A stretch of 64,000 nucleotides of DNA from CALAED01 sp035765195 (GTDB taxonomy: Bacteria > Actinomycetota > Actinomycetes > Streptosporangiales > Streptosporangiaceae), in assembly GCA_035765195.1 (NCBI GenBank), contig DASTYC010000015.1, positions 1-64,000 on the forward strand, written 5' to 3'. Shown here piece by piece: positions 8,690-16,554 of this stretch. Below the pieces are notes generated by a model, which worked only from the letters and a program-made list of their open reading frames with translations, was not told the origin of the DNA and did no database searches. The number at the start of each line of letters is the position of its first letter. The first letter of the stretch is position 1. A program made the position numbers and the translations under genes.

Positions 8690-10050
8690 TTCGCATCGCG
8701 TTCGTCGGAGCCGGGTCGGTGACCTTTACTCGGCAGCTGCTGCGCGACATCTTCTCCTTTCCCGAGCTCGGGGACGTACGGATCGCACTGCACGACATCG
8801 ACGGCGAGCGGCTTTCGGTCGCCGAGGCGCTCGCGCACCGGACGGCGGAACTCCACGGTGCCAACCCGCGGATCGTCGCCAGCGCCGACCGGAGGACCGC
8901 GCTCCGCGACAGCGACGTCGTCGTGAACATGGTCGCGATCGGTGGCCATCGCGCCACGGTCACCGACTTCGAGGTGCCGGAGCGGTTCGGACTCGTGCAG
9001 ACCATCGGCGACACGCTGGGCATCGGCGGCATCTTCCGCGCCCTGCGCACCTTCCCGCTGCTTGACGCGCTGGCCGCCGACATCGCCGTCGTGTGCCCGG
9101 ACGCGTGGCTGCTCAACTACACCAACCCGATGGCCATGAACGTGCAGTACCTCGCCGCCGTGGCGCCGGACCTCAAGGCCGCCGGCCTTTGCCATTCGGT
9201 CTACTGGACGGTGCGCGGGCTGTGCGAGCTCGTCGACGTACCGCACGAGGAGGTCGACGTCTTGTCGGCCGGGGTCAACCACCAGGCGTGGATCCTGCGC
9301 TGGCGGCACCGGGGGCGGGACCTCTACCCGGCGCTGGACGAGGCGATCGCCCGCGATCCGCAATTGCGGCGCCGCGTACGGGTGGACATGTACCGGCGGC
9401 TCGGCTTCTTTCCGACCGAGTCGAGCGAGCATTCCTCCGAGTACGTCCCCTTCTACCTCCGCCACCCCGGCGAAATCGAGCGGCTGCGCATCCCGGTCCG
9501 CGACTATGTGCGGATCAGCGCGGACAACCTCGCCGAGTACGCCGCCGTCCGCGACCGTGTCGCGGCGGGTCGCCCGCCCGGGCCCGGGGCGGGCGACGAA
9601 GAGGAAGCGGAGGCGGCCGAGGCGGCGGAGCACGCCGTCGAATACGCCCCGCAGGTGATCCACAGCCTCGCGACCGGAACGCCGCGCACCGTCTACGTCA
9701 CCACGGCCAACACCGGGCTCATCGAGAACCTGCCGAGCGGCGCCGCGGTCGAGGTTCCGGCGACCGTGGACCGGCTCGGCGTGCACCCTCACCACGTGGG
9801 GAGCCTCCCGCCGCAGCTGGCCGCCCTCAACCGGAGCTTTCTCAACGTGGTGGAGCTCGTCGTCGCCGCGGCGGTGGCGGCCGACCCACGGCACATCCGG
9901 CATGCGGCCATGTCCGACCCGGCCACCGCGGCGGCACTGACAGTGGATGAGATCTGGGAGCTGTGCGACGCCATGGTGTCCGCGCACGGCGACGCGCTGC
10001 CGCCGGCCCTGCGTGTGCCCGTACGCCCGATCGCCGGTGCGGTTCCATGA
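8686..10050 (+). CDS. GH4 family glycosidase, probable alpha-galactosidase (MelA-like)
   Basis: The 454-residue cytoplasmic glycosidase belongs to the NAD- and Mn-dependent GH4 family. The N-terminal Rossmann motif is VGAGSVTFTRQL (residues 7-18). NYTNPM spans residues 144-149. The metal ligands are Cys169 in LCHSVYW and His199 in GVNHQAW. The sequence is closest in style to alpha-galactosidase/alpha-glucuronidase members rather than 6-phospho-glycosidases. An acidic, low-complexity insert lies at about residues 300-330. It would release galactose or a related sugar from oligosaccharides imported by one of the neighbouring ABC systems. Both ends overlap neighbours by ATGA, showing translational coupling. 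Confidence 0.85.
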   Translation: MIRIAFVGAGSVTFTRQLLRDIFSFPELGDVRIALHDIDGERLSVAEALAHRTAELHGANPRIVASADRRTALRDSDVVVNMVAIGGHRATVTDFEVPERFGLVQTIGDTLGIGGIFRALRTFPLLDALAADIAVVCPDAWLLNYTNPMAMNVQYLAAVAPDLKAAGLCHSVYWTVRGLCELVDVPHEEVDVLSAGVNHQAWILRWRHRGRDLYPALDEAIARDPQLRRRVRVDMYRRLGFFPTESSEHSSEYVPFYLRHPGEIERLRIPVRDYVRISADNLAEYAAVRDRVAAGRPPGPGAGDEEEAEAAEAAEHAVEYAPQVIHSLATGTPRTVYVTTANTGLIENLPSGAAVEVPATVDRLGVHPHHVGSLPPQLAALNRSFLNVVELVVAAAVAADPRHIRHAAMSDPATAAALTVDEIWELCDAMVSAHGDALPPALRVPVRPIAGAVP

Positions 10051-11048
10051 CGGGCGCATTCGATCTGCTGGTCATCGGCGACGCCAACCCCGACGTCCTG
10101 GTGTCCGGCGCTCCGGAAACGCCTCCCGCCGGACAGGCCGAGACGCTGGTGGACGGCGGCACTCTCGCCCTCGGCGGGTCGGCGGCGATCGTCGCGCACG
10201 GCGCGGCCCGCCTGGGCCTGTCGACGGCGCTGGTCGCGCTGGTCGGCCGGGATCCGGCCGGCGACTTCGTCCTCGACGTGCTGTCGGCGGCCGGCGTGGA
10301 GATCCGGTTCTGTACGCGCCACGAGAGCCTGCCCACGGCGCTGACGGTGTGCCTGAACCGGCCGGACGGCGACCGGGCGATCCTCACCGCACCCGGATGC
10401 CTCGCCGCGTTCGGCCCCGAGCACGTGCCGGACGTGGCGGCCCGCCATGTGCACGCCGCCTCCTATTTCCTGCAGCCGCGCCTCGCCGCCGGTCTGCCCG
10501 AGCTGTTCGCCGGCGCCAAGGTGGCGGGCGCGTCCACCTCGCTGGACACCAACGACGACCCCGCAGGCGAGTGGCGGCTGGCCCCCGGGCTGCTGGCCGG
10601 CTGTGACCTGCTGCTGCCCAACGAGGCCGAGGCCGGCGCGCTCGCGGGGGCGCTCGGCGCCCGGCAGACAGCGCCGCGGGGCGACCCACTGGCCGACGCT
10701 CTCGCGACGCTGGTGGCCGCCGGACCGACTCCGGTGGTGAAGCTCGGCCGCCGCGGCGCCGTCGCGGGGACGCGCTCGGGCGCGGGAATGGGAACGGGTG
10801 CGAGCGTGGTGGTCATGAACGCCCGCGGCCCCGAGGTGGAGCCGGTCGACACGGTCGGGGCCGGTGACAGCTTCGACGCGGGCTTCCTGGCCGGCTGGCT
10901 CGATTCGGGGGACCTCGCCGAGGGGCTGGCCCTGGGCTGTGCCTGCGGGGCGCTATCGACCGGCGCCGTGGGCGGCACCGCCGCACAGCCCGGACGCGAC
11001 GAGGCCGAGAGCCTCGCCGCGCGGGTCCGGGTCACCCACGGCCGATGA
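10047..11048 (+). CDS. PfkB-family carbohydrate kinase (ribokinase-like)
   Basis: The 333-residue protein starts at ATG 10047, which overlaps the GH4 stop codon. It has the two ribokinase-family signatures: an early Gly-rich region around TLALGGSAAIVAHGAARLG and the catalytic VDTVGAGDSFDAGFLAGW near residue 270. It is distinct from the FruK/LacC-type kinase four genes earlier, so the operon carries two sugar kinases. This one probably phosphorylates the free sugar released by the GH4 enzyme or another imported sugar. The substrate is not readable from sequence. It is the last enzyme gene before the DeoR regulator, 130 bp downstream. Confidence 0.8.
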   Translation: MTGAFDLLVIGDANPDVLVSGAPETPPAGQAETLVDGGTLALGGSAAIVAHGAARLGLSTALVALVGRDPAGDFVLDVLSAAGVEIRFCTRHESLPTALTVCLNRPDGDRAILTAPGCLAAFGPEHVPDVAARHVHAASYFLQPRLAAGLPELFAGAKVAGASTSLDTNDDPAGEWRLAPGLLAGCDLLLPNEAEAGALAGALGARQTAPRGDPLADALATLVAAGPTPVVKLGRRGAVAGTRSGAGMGTGASVVVMNARGPEVEPVDTVGAGDSFDAGFLAGWLDSGDLAEGLALGCACGALSTGAVGGTAAQPGRDEAESLAARVRVTHGR

Positions 11049-11178
11049 CGCGGGCCGGTGCTCTCCAGGCCCTCGCCGCCGGCGAACCCGCAAGGGTTGA
11101 ACCAAACGAACAGCGCCATGAGCGTTGCCGGGCAATATTCGCTATTATCCATCGCGAAAGATGCTCTAGGATGAGCGA

Positions 11179-11943
11179 ATGCGCCAAGAGGAGCGCCTCG
11201 GCCTGATCCTGGAGCGGCTCGCTCGAGACGGCACGGTCTCCGTGGCCGAGCTCACCGCCGAGCTCAAGGCCTCGCCCGCGTCCATCCGCCGCGATCTGCG
11301 CGCGCTCGAAGAGCAGCAGCTGCTCAAGCGCACACACGGCGGAGCGGTTTCGGCGGAGGTGGTCTACGAGCTGCCGATGCGCTACCGCGCCGGCCGTCAC
11401 CATCACGAGAAGCTGCAGATCGCCCAGGCGGCGGCGAAGCTCGTGACCGATTCGGTGCATTCGGTCGGCCTGGGCGGCGGCACCACGACAACCGAGCTGG
11501 CCCGGCTCCTCGGCGCCGCCGCCCGGCCGCTCAAGGTCGTCACCAACGCGCTCAACATCGCCGGTGACCTGTCCCTGCGCCCCTCGATCGACCTGGTCGT
11601 CAGCGGCGGCAGCGTGCGCCCCGAGTCGTACGAGCTGGTCGGGCCGATCGCGAACCGCTCCCTGGCCGACATCAACCTGGACCTCGTCTTCATCGGCGTC
11701 GACGGCATCGCGGCCGACCGGGGCATCAGCACCCATGACGACGTGGAGGCGCAGACCGATCACTGCCTCCTGCGCACCGCGGCCCAAGTGATCGTACTGG
11801 CGGACGGATCAAAGGTCGGCAAGCGAGCGTTCTCCCGGATCGCCGGCACCGACGAGATCGACATACTCATCACCGACGGCAGCGCCGACCCGGCCGAGCT
11901 CGATCGGCTCCGCACCGCGGGCGTCGAGGTCATCACCGTCTGA
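11179..11943 (+). CDS. DeoR/GlpR-family transcriptional regulator
   Basis: The 254-residue protein has the standard DeoR layout: an N-terminal winged helix-turn-helix (residues 1-57, with SVAELTAELKASPASIRRDL and the family signature KRTHGGAV) and a C-terminal DeoRC sensor domain of the ribose-5-phosphate-isomerase fold containing GLGGGTTTTELA and FIGVDGIAADRG. Such proteins usually repress sugar operons and respond to a phosphorylated sugar. Its position at the end of the galactoside/tagatose operon suggests it controls that operon and perhaps the convergent ABC importer. The 130-bp gap before it contains an AT-rich TATTAT, so it probably has its own promoter. Confidence 0.87.
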   Translation: MRQEERLGLILERLARDGTVSVAELTAELKASPASIRRDLRALEEQQLLKRTHGGAVSAEVVYELPMRYRAGRHHHEKLQIAQAAAKLVTDSVHSVGLGGGTTTTELARLLGAAARPLKVVTNALNIAGDLSLRPSIDLVVSGGSVRPESYELVGPIANRSLADINLDLVFIGVDGIAADRGISTHDDVEAQTDHCLLRTAAQVIVLADGSKVGKRAFSRIAGTDEIDILITDGSADPAELDRLRTAGVEVITV

Positions 11944-11969
11944 TCGTTCGTCACGGTCGGCCCACCGGC

Positions 11970-12851
11970 TCACCGGAACCCGGTGGCGGCGATCGAGCGG
12001 ACGAAGAAGCGCTGCGCAATCAAGAACACGACGAGCACCGGGATCTGGCTCATCACGGTGCCGGCCATCAGAACGGGCCAGTTCGTCAGGTGCGAACCCT
12101 GAAAGTTCTGCAGGCCCATCTGGATGGTCATGTTCCCCGGGCTCTGAATGGCGATCAACGGCCACAGGAAGTCGTTCCAGATGCTGAGGAACGTCAGCAC
12201 GGAAAGTGTGGCGAGGGTGGGCCCCATCAGCGGAAGCAGCACCCTGGTGAGCGTGCGCAGCCGTCCCGCGCCGTCGATGCGGGCCGCCTCCTCCAGCTCT
12301 CTCGGCAGCGTGGTGAAGAACTGCCGCATGAGGAACACCCCGAACGGGGTGGCGAGGTTCGGACCCATCAGGGCGCCGAGGGTGTCGACCAGATGCAGGC
12401 CCCGCATCACGATGAGGGTCGGCAGCATCACGATCTGGAACGGCACCATCAACGTGGCGAGCACCCCCACGAACACCACCCGGCTGCCGAAGAACCGGAT
12501 CCGGGCGAACGCGTAGCCGGCCAGCGAGCACAGCACCAGATTGCTCACGACGCAGCCGGTCGTCACGATCGTGCTGTTGAGCAGCCAATGGCCGAACGGC
12601 CCCTCCGACCAGGCGGCGGTGTAGTTCTGCCACCGGATGCCGCCGGGCAGCCCAGGCGGGAAGCGCCGCGTCTCCTCTTGCGTGGAGATGGAAAGCAACA
12701 CCATCCAGACCAGCGGGGCGAGCATCAGCGCCGCGAGCGGAGCCAGGATGAGGTGCAGCCGGCTGGGCCGGCGGGACCGGACCCGGGGGCGCGGCCGTCG
12801 CGCCGGCCCGGCCCTGGTGCCGGGAGCCGGGCGTACGAGAGCCCCCGCCAT
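11970..12851 (-). CDS. Carbohydrate ABC transporter permease (MalG-type)
   Basis: The 293-residue integral membrane protein has about six transmembrane segments, the first at residues 33-55 after an Arg/Pro-rich cytoplasmic tail. The EAA loop (ELEEAARIDGAGRLRTLTRV) that contacts the ATPase is typical of CUT1 family permeases. It is the last gene of a SBP-permease-permease operon on the minus strand. The gap to the previous permease is one base. No ATP-binding subunit is encoded with it, so it must use a shared ATPase of the MsiK type from elsewhere. The arrangement with the DeoR gene (tail to tail) suggests the importer serves the galactoside operon. Confidence 0.87.
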   Translation of the reverse strand: MAGALVRPAPGTRAGPARRPRPRVRSRRPSRLHLILAPLAALMLAPLVWMVLLSISTQEETRRFPPGLPGGIRWQNYTAAWSEGPFGHWLLNSTIVTTGCVVSNLVLCSLAGYAFARIRFFGSRVVFVGVLATLMVPFQIVMLPTLIVMRGLHLVDTLGALMGPNLATPFGVFLMRQFFTTLPRELEEAARIDGAGRLRTLTRVLLPLMGPTLATLSVLTFLSIWNDFLWPLIAIQSPGNMTIQMGLQNFQGSHLTNWPVLMAGTVMSQIPVLVVFLIAQRFFVRSIAATGFR

Positions 12852-12852
12852 C

Positions 12853-13791
12853 TCAGCCCGCCTCGTACGGCGAGGATCGGCGGCCCAGCCAGAGCTGCAC
12901 CACTGTCACGACCAGGATCACCAGGAACAGCGCGGTGCCGATCGCGGCGGCGTAACCGCCTTCGAAGACGACGAACGCCTGCTGGTAGAGGTAATAGACG
13001 AGGACCGTGCTCGCGTGCAACGGTCCGCCCTTCGTGGTCACGTAGACCTCGTCGAACAACTGCAACGCGTTGATCGTCAGCCACACCAGCAGGAACGCCG
13101 AGGCCGGCGCGAGCAAGGGCAATTCGATGCGCCAGAAGGCGCGGACCCGGCCGCAGCCGTCCAGTGCCGCGGCCTCCATCAGGTCCCGGGGTACGTGCTG
13201 CAGGGCCGACAAGTAGATGATCACCGCGAAGCCGAGCCAGCCCCACACGGTCATCCCCACCACCGACGGCAGCGCCTGGGCAGAACTCTGGAAGAACCCC
13301 TGCTGCGGCAGGCCGAGCTTGGACAGCCCCGCGTTGATCGGGCCGAACTGGGGGTTGTAAAGCCAGTTGAAGATCACGCCGGTGGCGACGGTGGAGGTGA
13401 CCAGCGGGACGAAGACCGCCATCCGGTAGAAGGTGATGCCGCGTACCTTCTGATTGAGCAGCACGGCGATGGGTATCGCCAACGTCATCGTGATCGGCAC
13501 GAAAAGCGCGCAATAGACCACCGTATGCCGCGCCGCCTGCCAGAAGACCGGGTCGTGCACCATCTGCCGGTAGTTCGCCGCCCCGGTCCAGGTGCCGGGC
13601 GAGGTCAGGTCCGTCTCCTGGAATGACAAGATCATCGACCAGGCCACAGGAACCAGTCCGAACAGCCCGATGAGAAGGACGGCCGGGGACACGAACGCCC
13701 AGCCGGCGAAATGGTCGGCCCGGCGCGGCCGATGGCCGGCGGTATCCCCTCTCGCCGCCCGCGCCGCCATCCCGGACGTCACCGACGTCAC
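12853..13791 (-). CDS. Carbohydrate ABC transporter permease (MalF-type)
   Basis: The protein has about 312 residues from a GTG at 13791 that overlaps the TAG stop of the solute-binding protein gene (TAGTG). An ATG at 13770 is an alternative, giving 305 residues. The frame is open far upstream, but that part antisense-overlaps nothing real and lies inside the binding-protein gene in another frame. It has a short basic N-terminus, about six transmembrane helices and the EAA loop DLMEAAALDGCGRVRAFWRI. CUT1 family, pairing with the downstream permease at 11970 and the lipoprotein upstream. Confidence 0.86.
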   Translation of the reverse strand: MTSVTSGMAARAARGDTAGHRPRRADHFAGWAFVSPAVLLIGLFGLVPVAWSMILSFQETDLTSPGTWTGAANYRQMVHDPVFWQAARHTVVYCALFVPITMTLAIPIAVLLNQKVRGITFYRMAVFVPLVTSTVATGVIFNWLYNPQFGPINAGLSKLGLPQQGFFQSSAQALPSVVGMTVWGWLGFAVIIYLSALQHVPRDLMEAAALDGCGRVRAFWRIELPLLAPASAFLLVWLTINALQLFDEVYVTTKGGPLHASTVLVYYLYQQAFVVFEGGYAAAIGTALFLVILVVTVVQLWLGRRSSPYEAG

Positions 13792-15104
13792 TACGCGCCC
13801 GCCGCCAGGATCTGGTCGACCTGCTCGCGTGCCTGATCGAGCGCCGCCTGCGGTTGTGCCTTGCCGAGCAGCACTGACTGCACGGCCGTGCCGATGACCT
13901 GGGAGATCTTCGGGTACGCCGGGATGTTGGGCCGTGACTTGGTGACGTTCTTCTCGAGGTTCTCGACGAAGACCTTGTTGGCGGGGTAGCGCTCGAGGAA
14001 GTCCTGGTAGCCCGGAAGCCTCGTCTCCGACTGGCGCAGCGGGAGGTGGCCGGTGGCGATGGAGAACCGCAGGTGGATCTCGGGCGAGTTCAGCCACTGC
14101 AGGAACGCCCACGCGGTGTCGCGGTCGTTCTTGTTGAACAGCATGTAGTTGTCCGGTCCCGCGATGGTGGCGTGCGTGACCTTGCCGGGCAGGAATTGGG
14201 TGCCATAGGAGATGTTCTTGTTGATGCCGGACAGATCCCAGGGCCCGGTCCAGAGCATCGCGATCTTTCCGGAATTGAAGAGGTTCTGGTACTGCTGGTC
14301 GCCCGCGTCGAGGTAGACCGAGTGGTCCGTCACCGCCATGTCGTGCAGCAGCCGCATGGCGGACAGGCCGGCCGGGGAGGCGAAGGCCGCCTTCTTGTTG
14401 TCGGGCGTGAGCAGGTCGCCGCCCGCCTGCCACAGCAACGCGATGAAGCGCCAGACGGTGTCCTCCGACCCGTCGTTGACGTAGGCCCAGCCGAATTGAC
14501 GCTTGGACTCGTCCGTCAGCTTGCGCGCCGCGTTCTGGAAGTCCGTCCAGGTCCACGACGGCGTCGGATAGGAGATGCCGGCCGCGTCGAAGAGCTTCTT
14601 GTTGTAGACCAGCGACAGGTTGTCGACGAGCGCGGGGATTCCGTAGATGCCGCCGTCGGGCGTCGTCGCCCCCTGCCTTGCGGCCGGGAAGAAGTCGTTC
14701 CAGTTGAACGACGGGGTACTCCGCACCAGCGACGTGAGGTTCTGGGTCTGGTTCCGTTTGGCCAGCGTCGCGATCGAGGAGCCGTACTCGTAGGCGACGC
14801 CCGGCGCCTTCCCGGAGACGAAGGAGGCCAGTGTCTTCTTCAGCGCGTCGTCGTTACTGCCGGCGAAGGTGACGTTCACCTTCTGATCGGGATGTGCCGT
14901 GTTCCATTCCCGGCCGAGCTGCGTGATCGCCTTCCCCTCCTGGTCTGTGTAGCCGTGCCAGAAGACCACGGCGCCACGCGACGACGATGATGACGAGTCC
15001 GACCCTCCGGCACATCCCGCCACGGCGATGAGGGCCGCGCCCACGGCGATGGACGTGAGCCGGTCGCCGATGCGCCGGCCGGCCGATAGTGATCTCGTGC
15101 GCAT
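13791..15104 (-). CDS. Sugar ABC transporter solute-binding lipoprotein
   Basis: The 437-residue protein has a lipoprotein signal peptide ending at the lipobox VAGC with Cys31, followed by a Ser-rich linker. The mature protein is an SBP_bac_1-type maltose/oligosaccharide-binding fold, with VVFWHGYTDQEGKAI at the start and the Trp-rich sugar-contacting segments usual for the family (for example MLWTGPWDLSGI). It is tethered outside the membrane and hands sugar to the two permeases encoded downstream. It is the first gene of its operon; a promoter and an inverted repeat lie at 15170-15212. The ligand is unknown. Given the neighbouring GH4 gene, an alpha-galactoside is a reasonable guess. Confidence 0.87.
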   Translation of the reverse strand: MRTRSLSAGRRIGDRLTSIAVGAALIAVAGCAGGSDSSSSSSRGAVVFWHGYTDQEGKAITQLGREWNTAHPDQKVNVTFAGSNDDALKKTLASFVSGKAPGVAYEYGSSIATLAKRNQTQNLTSLVRSTPSFNWNDFFPAARQGATTPDGGIYGIPALVDNLSLVYNKKLFDAAGISYPTPSWTWTDFQNAARKLTDESKRQFGWAYVNDGSEDTVWRFIALLWQAGGDLLTPDNKKAAFASPAGLSAMRLLHDMAVTDHSVYLDAGDQQYQNLFNSGKIAMLWTGPWDLSGINKNISYGTQFLPGKVTHATIAGPDNYMLFNKNDRDTAWAFLQWLNSPEIHLRFSIATGHLPLRQSETRLPGYQDFLERYPANKVFVENLEKNVTKSRPNIPAYPKISQVIGTAVQSVLLGKAQPQAALDQAREQVDQILAAGA

Positions 15105-15591
15105 TTCGTACTCCCGGGCGCGTGGGGCCGCTCACAAGGGGGCTGTCTCCGGGCCAGTTGCTCGTTATCGATTGTTGTGTGGGACCTTAGATCAGAAACA
15201 ATCACGGAACAAGACATTCTGTGAAGAAAGCGTCAAGGAGGGTCGGCCGCCGACTCCAAGGATCGGACGTGGCCGTCCACCGGCGCTCGCAGCCGGCGCT
15301 CCCGAGCGGGCGATGGCGCGTGCACGTCGCGGCGATGTTCCAGCTCACCACCATCATGGGACCGACCGGCGAGATCGCCGTCCGCCGTCACCCGACACCA
15401 CTCGACGCCCGTCGCCGCGGGGGCTCGTGCTCATCTACAGCCTCATCCGCTGCGGCGAATTCGATCATTTGGTGCGATCGGTTGCGATCGTTCATGAGAC
15501 CAGGAACCTGCGCATGATCAGACCGCCGTGCGGGCCGCGCCCCGCGCGGGCCGGGCCGGCCGCGCCGCGCCGCGCCGCGCCGCCTGGGAGC
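15105..15591. other. Intergenic region upstream of the first ABC importer
   Basis: About 490 bp without a convincing gene. The part next to the binding-protein start (15160-15215) holds a minus-strand promoter and operator candidate. At 15466-15490 the sequence CATTTG followed by two copies of a GCGATCG-containing decamer (GGTGCGATCG, GTTGCGATCG) may be another regulator site. The stretch 15555-15591, just after the DeoR stop, is a run of GCCGC units with potential to fold. Weak open frames across 15220-15520 lack coding bias. Confidence 0.5.
15170..15212 (-). promoter_or_regulatory. Promoter with overlapping inverted repeat for the 11970-15104 ABC operon
   Basis: Read on the minus strand, TTGTTC (15212-15207) and TAAGGT (15189-15184) are separated by 17 bp, a good -35/-10 pair. 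The arms GATTGTT (15170-15176) and AACAATC (15197-15203) form a 7-bp inverted repeat with a 20-bp centre that encloses the -10 element. A DeoR-family repressor from either neighbouring gene is the obvious candidate to bind here. Spacing to the binding-protein start codon is about 70-80 bp. Confidence 0.55.
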
Positions 15592-16347
15592 TCAGACGGT
15601 GACCACGCGGATTCCGGCTTGGCGCAACGCCGCGAGCTGTTCGGGGTCGGCGTCCGCGTTGGTGACCACATCGTGCACCGCAGATATCGGGCTGATCCGG
15701 GCGAACGTCGCCTTGCCGAGCTTCGACGAGTCGGCGATCACGACGGTGCGCCGGGCGCGTCGCAGGAACGCCAGGTTGGTCTGAGCCTCCATCTCGTCGT
15801 ACGTCGTGCATCCTTCGGCCGACGAAAGACCGTCCACGCCGATGAACGCCACATCGAGGTGGTATTGCGAGAGCATGGCCTCGGCGGCGGGCCCCACGGC
15901 CTCCGCCGACTGGCGCACCAGTCCGCCGATAACGACGAGGCGGATGCTCGGCCGGCCCACCAGCTCGGCCGCGATGTCGATGGCGTTCGTGACGATGGTG
16001 ATGTCGTGACGGCCGGCCAGGGCGCGGGCGAGTTCCATGGCGGTGCTGCCCCCGGTCATCCCGATGACCGCTCCGTCGTCCACAAGCTCGGCGGCCGCGT
16101 GACCGATGCGCTGCTTCTCCGAGTGTCGGCGGGTCGCTTTCACCTGGGCCGGGAGCTCGTTGGTGGCCTCCCGGGACGTGGCGCCGCCGTGCACGCGCAC
16201 CAGCAACTGGTCACGGCTGAGGGTCTGCAGGTCCCGACGGATCGTCGCGCCGGAGACGCCCAGCGCACGGGCCAGATCGGCCACGGAGACGCTCCCGTTG
16301 GACCCGATGCGATCGAGGATGGCGCTGATTCGCTCCGCTTTGCGCAC
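15592..16347 (-). CDS. DeoR/GlpR-family transcriptional regulator
   Basis: The 251-residue protein has an N-terminal winged helix-turn-helix with SVADLARALGVSGATIRRDL and the VRVHGGA signature, and a DeoRC effector domain with GMTGGSTAMELARAL and AFIGVDGLSS. It lies between two ABC importer operons: about 490 bp downstream is the minus-strand importer, and 207 bp on the other side is the divergent plus-strand importer. Several TTGTGCA/TGCACAA elements sit in that divergent gap, so autoregulation with control of the 16555-19615 operon is likely. It is paralogous to, but clearly different from, the DeoR protein at 11179. Confidence 0.87.
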   Translation of the reverse strand: MRKAERISAILDRIGSNGSVSVADLARALGVSGATIRRDLQTLSRDQLLVRVHGGATSREATNELPAQVKATRRHSEKQRIGHAAAELVDDGAVIGMTGGSTAMELARALAGRHDITIVTNAIDIAAELVGRPSIRLVVIGGLVRQSAEAVGPAAEAMLSQYHLDVAFIGVDGLSSAEGCTTYDEMEAQTNLAFLRRARRTVVIADSSKLGKATFARISPISAVHDVVTNADADPEQLAALRQAGIRVVTV

Positions 16348-16372
16348 GAAGTCACGGTACCAGTTTGCTCAT

Positions 16373-16483
16373 TTGTGCATCAGGATGCTCACCGTCGAGC
16401 TGATCAGCCGAGTTCTGCGCGCCTGACGGCACAAGTTTGCACAAACACTAGCAACTACTGCGACGATCGTGCAGAGTTGTGCA
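16373..16483. promoter_or_regulatory. Cluster of TTGTGCA/TGCACAA elements in the DeoR-importer divergent gap
   Basis: The motif TTGTGCA occurs at 16373-16379 and 16477-16483 and its complement TGCACAA at 16438-16444. GCACAA is also directly repeated with a 10-bp step (16429-16434 and 16439-16444), one helical turn apart. Three copies of a 7-mer within 111 bp of AT-richer DNA between divergent genes is what one expects of an operator set for the DeoR protein at 15592-16347. Binding is inferred. Confidence 0.55.
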
Positions 16484-16554
16484 CCAACTAGCCAGAATCT
16501 GCGCAATCGATCAACAGGGCTCGCTCGCGGCGGGCGGGCAACCGAGGAGGCGTC

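Noticed and set aside
8302..10059. 585-residue minus-strand open frame over the GH4 gene
   Set aside because: The plus strand carries GH4 metal ligands and operon overlaps; the minus frame has no recognisable features.
12853..14556. Permease fused to a 250-residue upstream domain
   Set aside because: The extra part is the binding-protein gene read in the wrong frame; GTG 13791 gives a normal MalF-type permease.
15555..15591. GCCGC-rich run after the second DeoR gene as a possible repeat element
   Set aside because: Short, imperfect and typical of GC-rich intergenic DNA; no structure stable enough to call a terminator.
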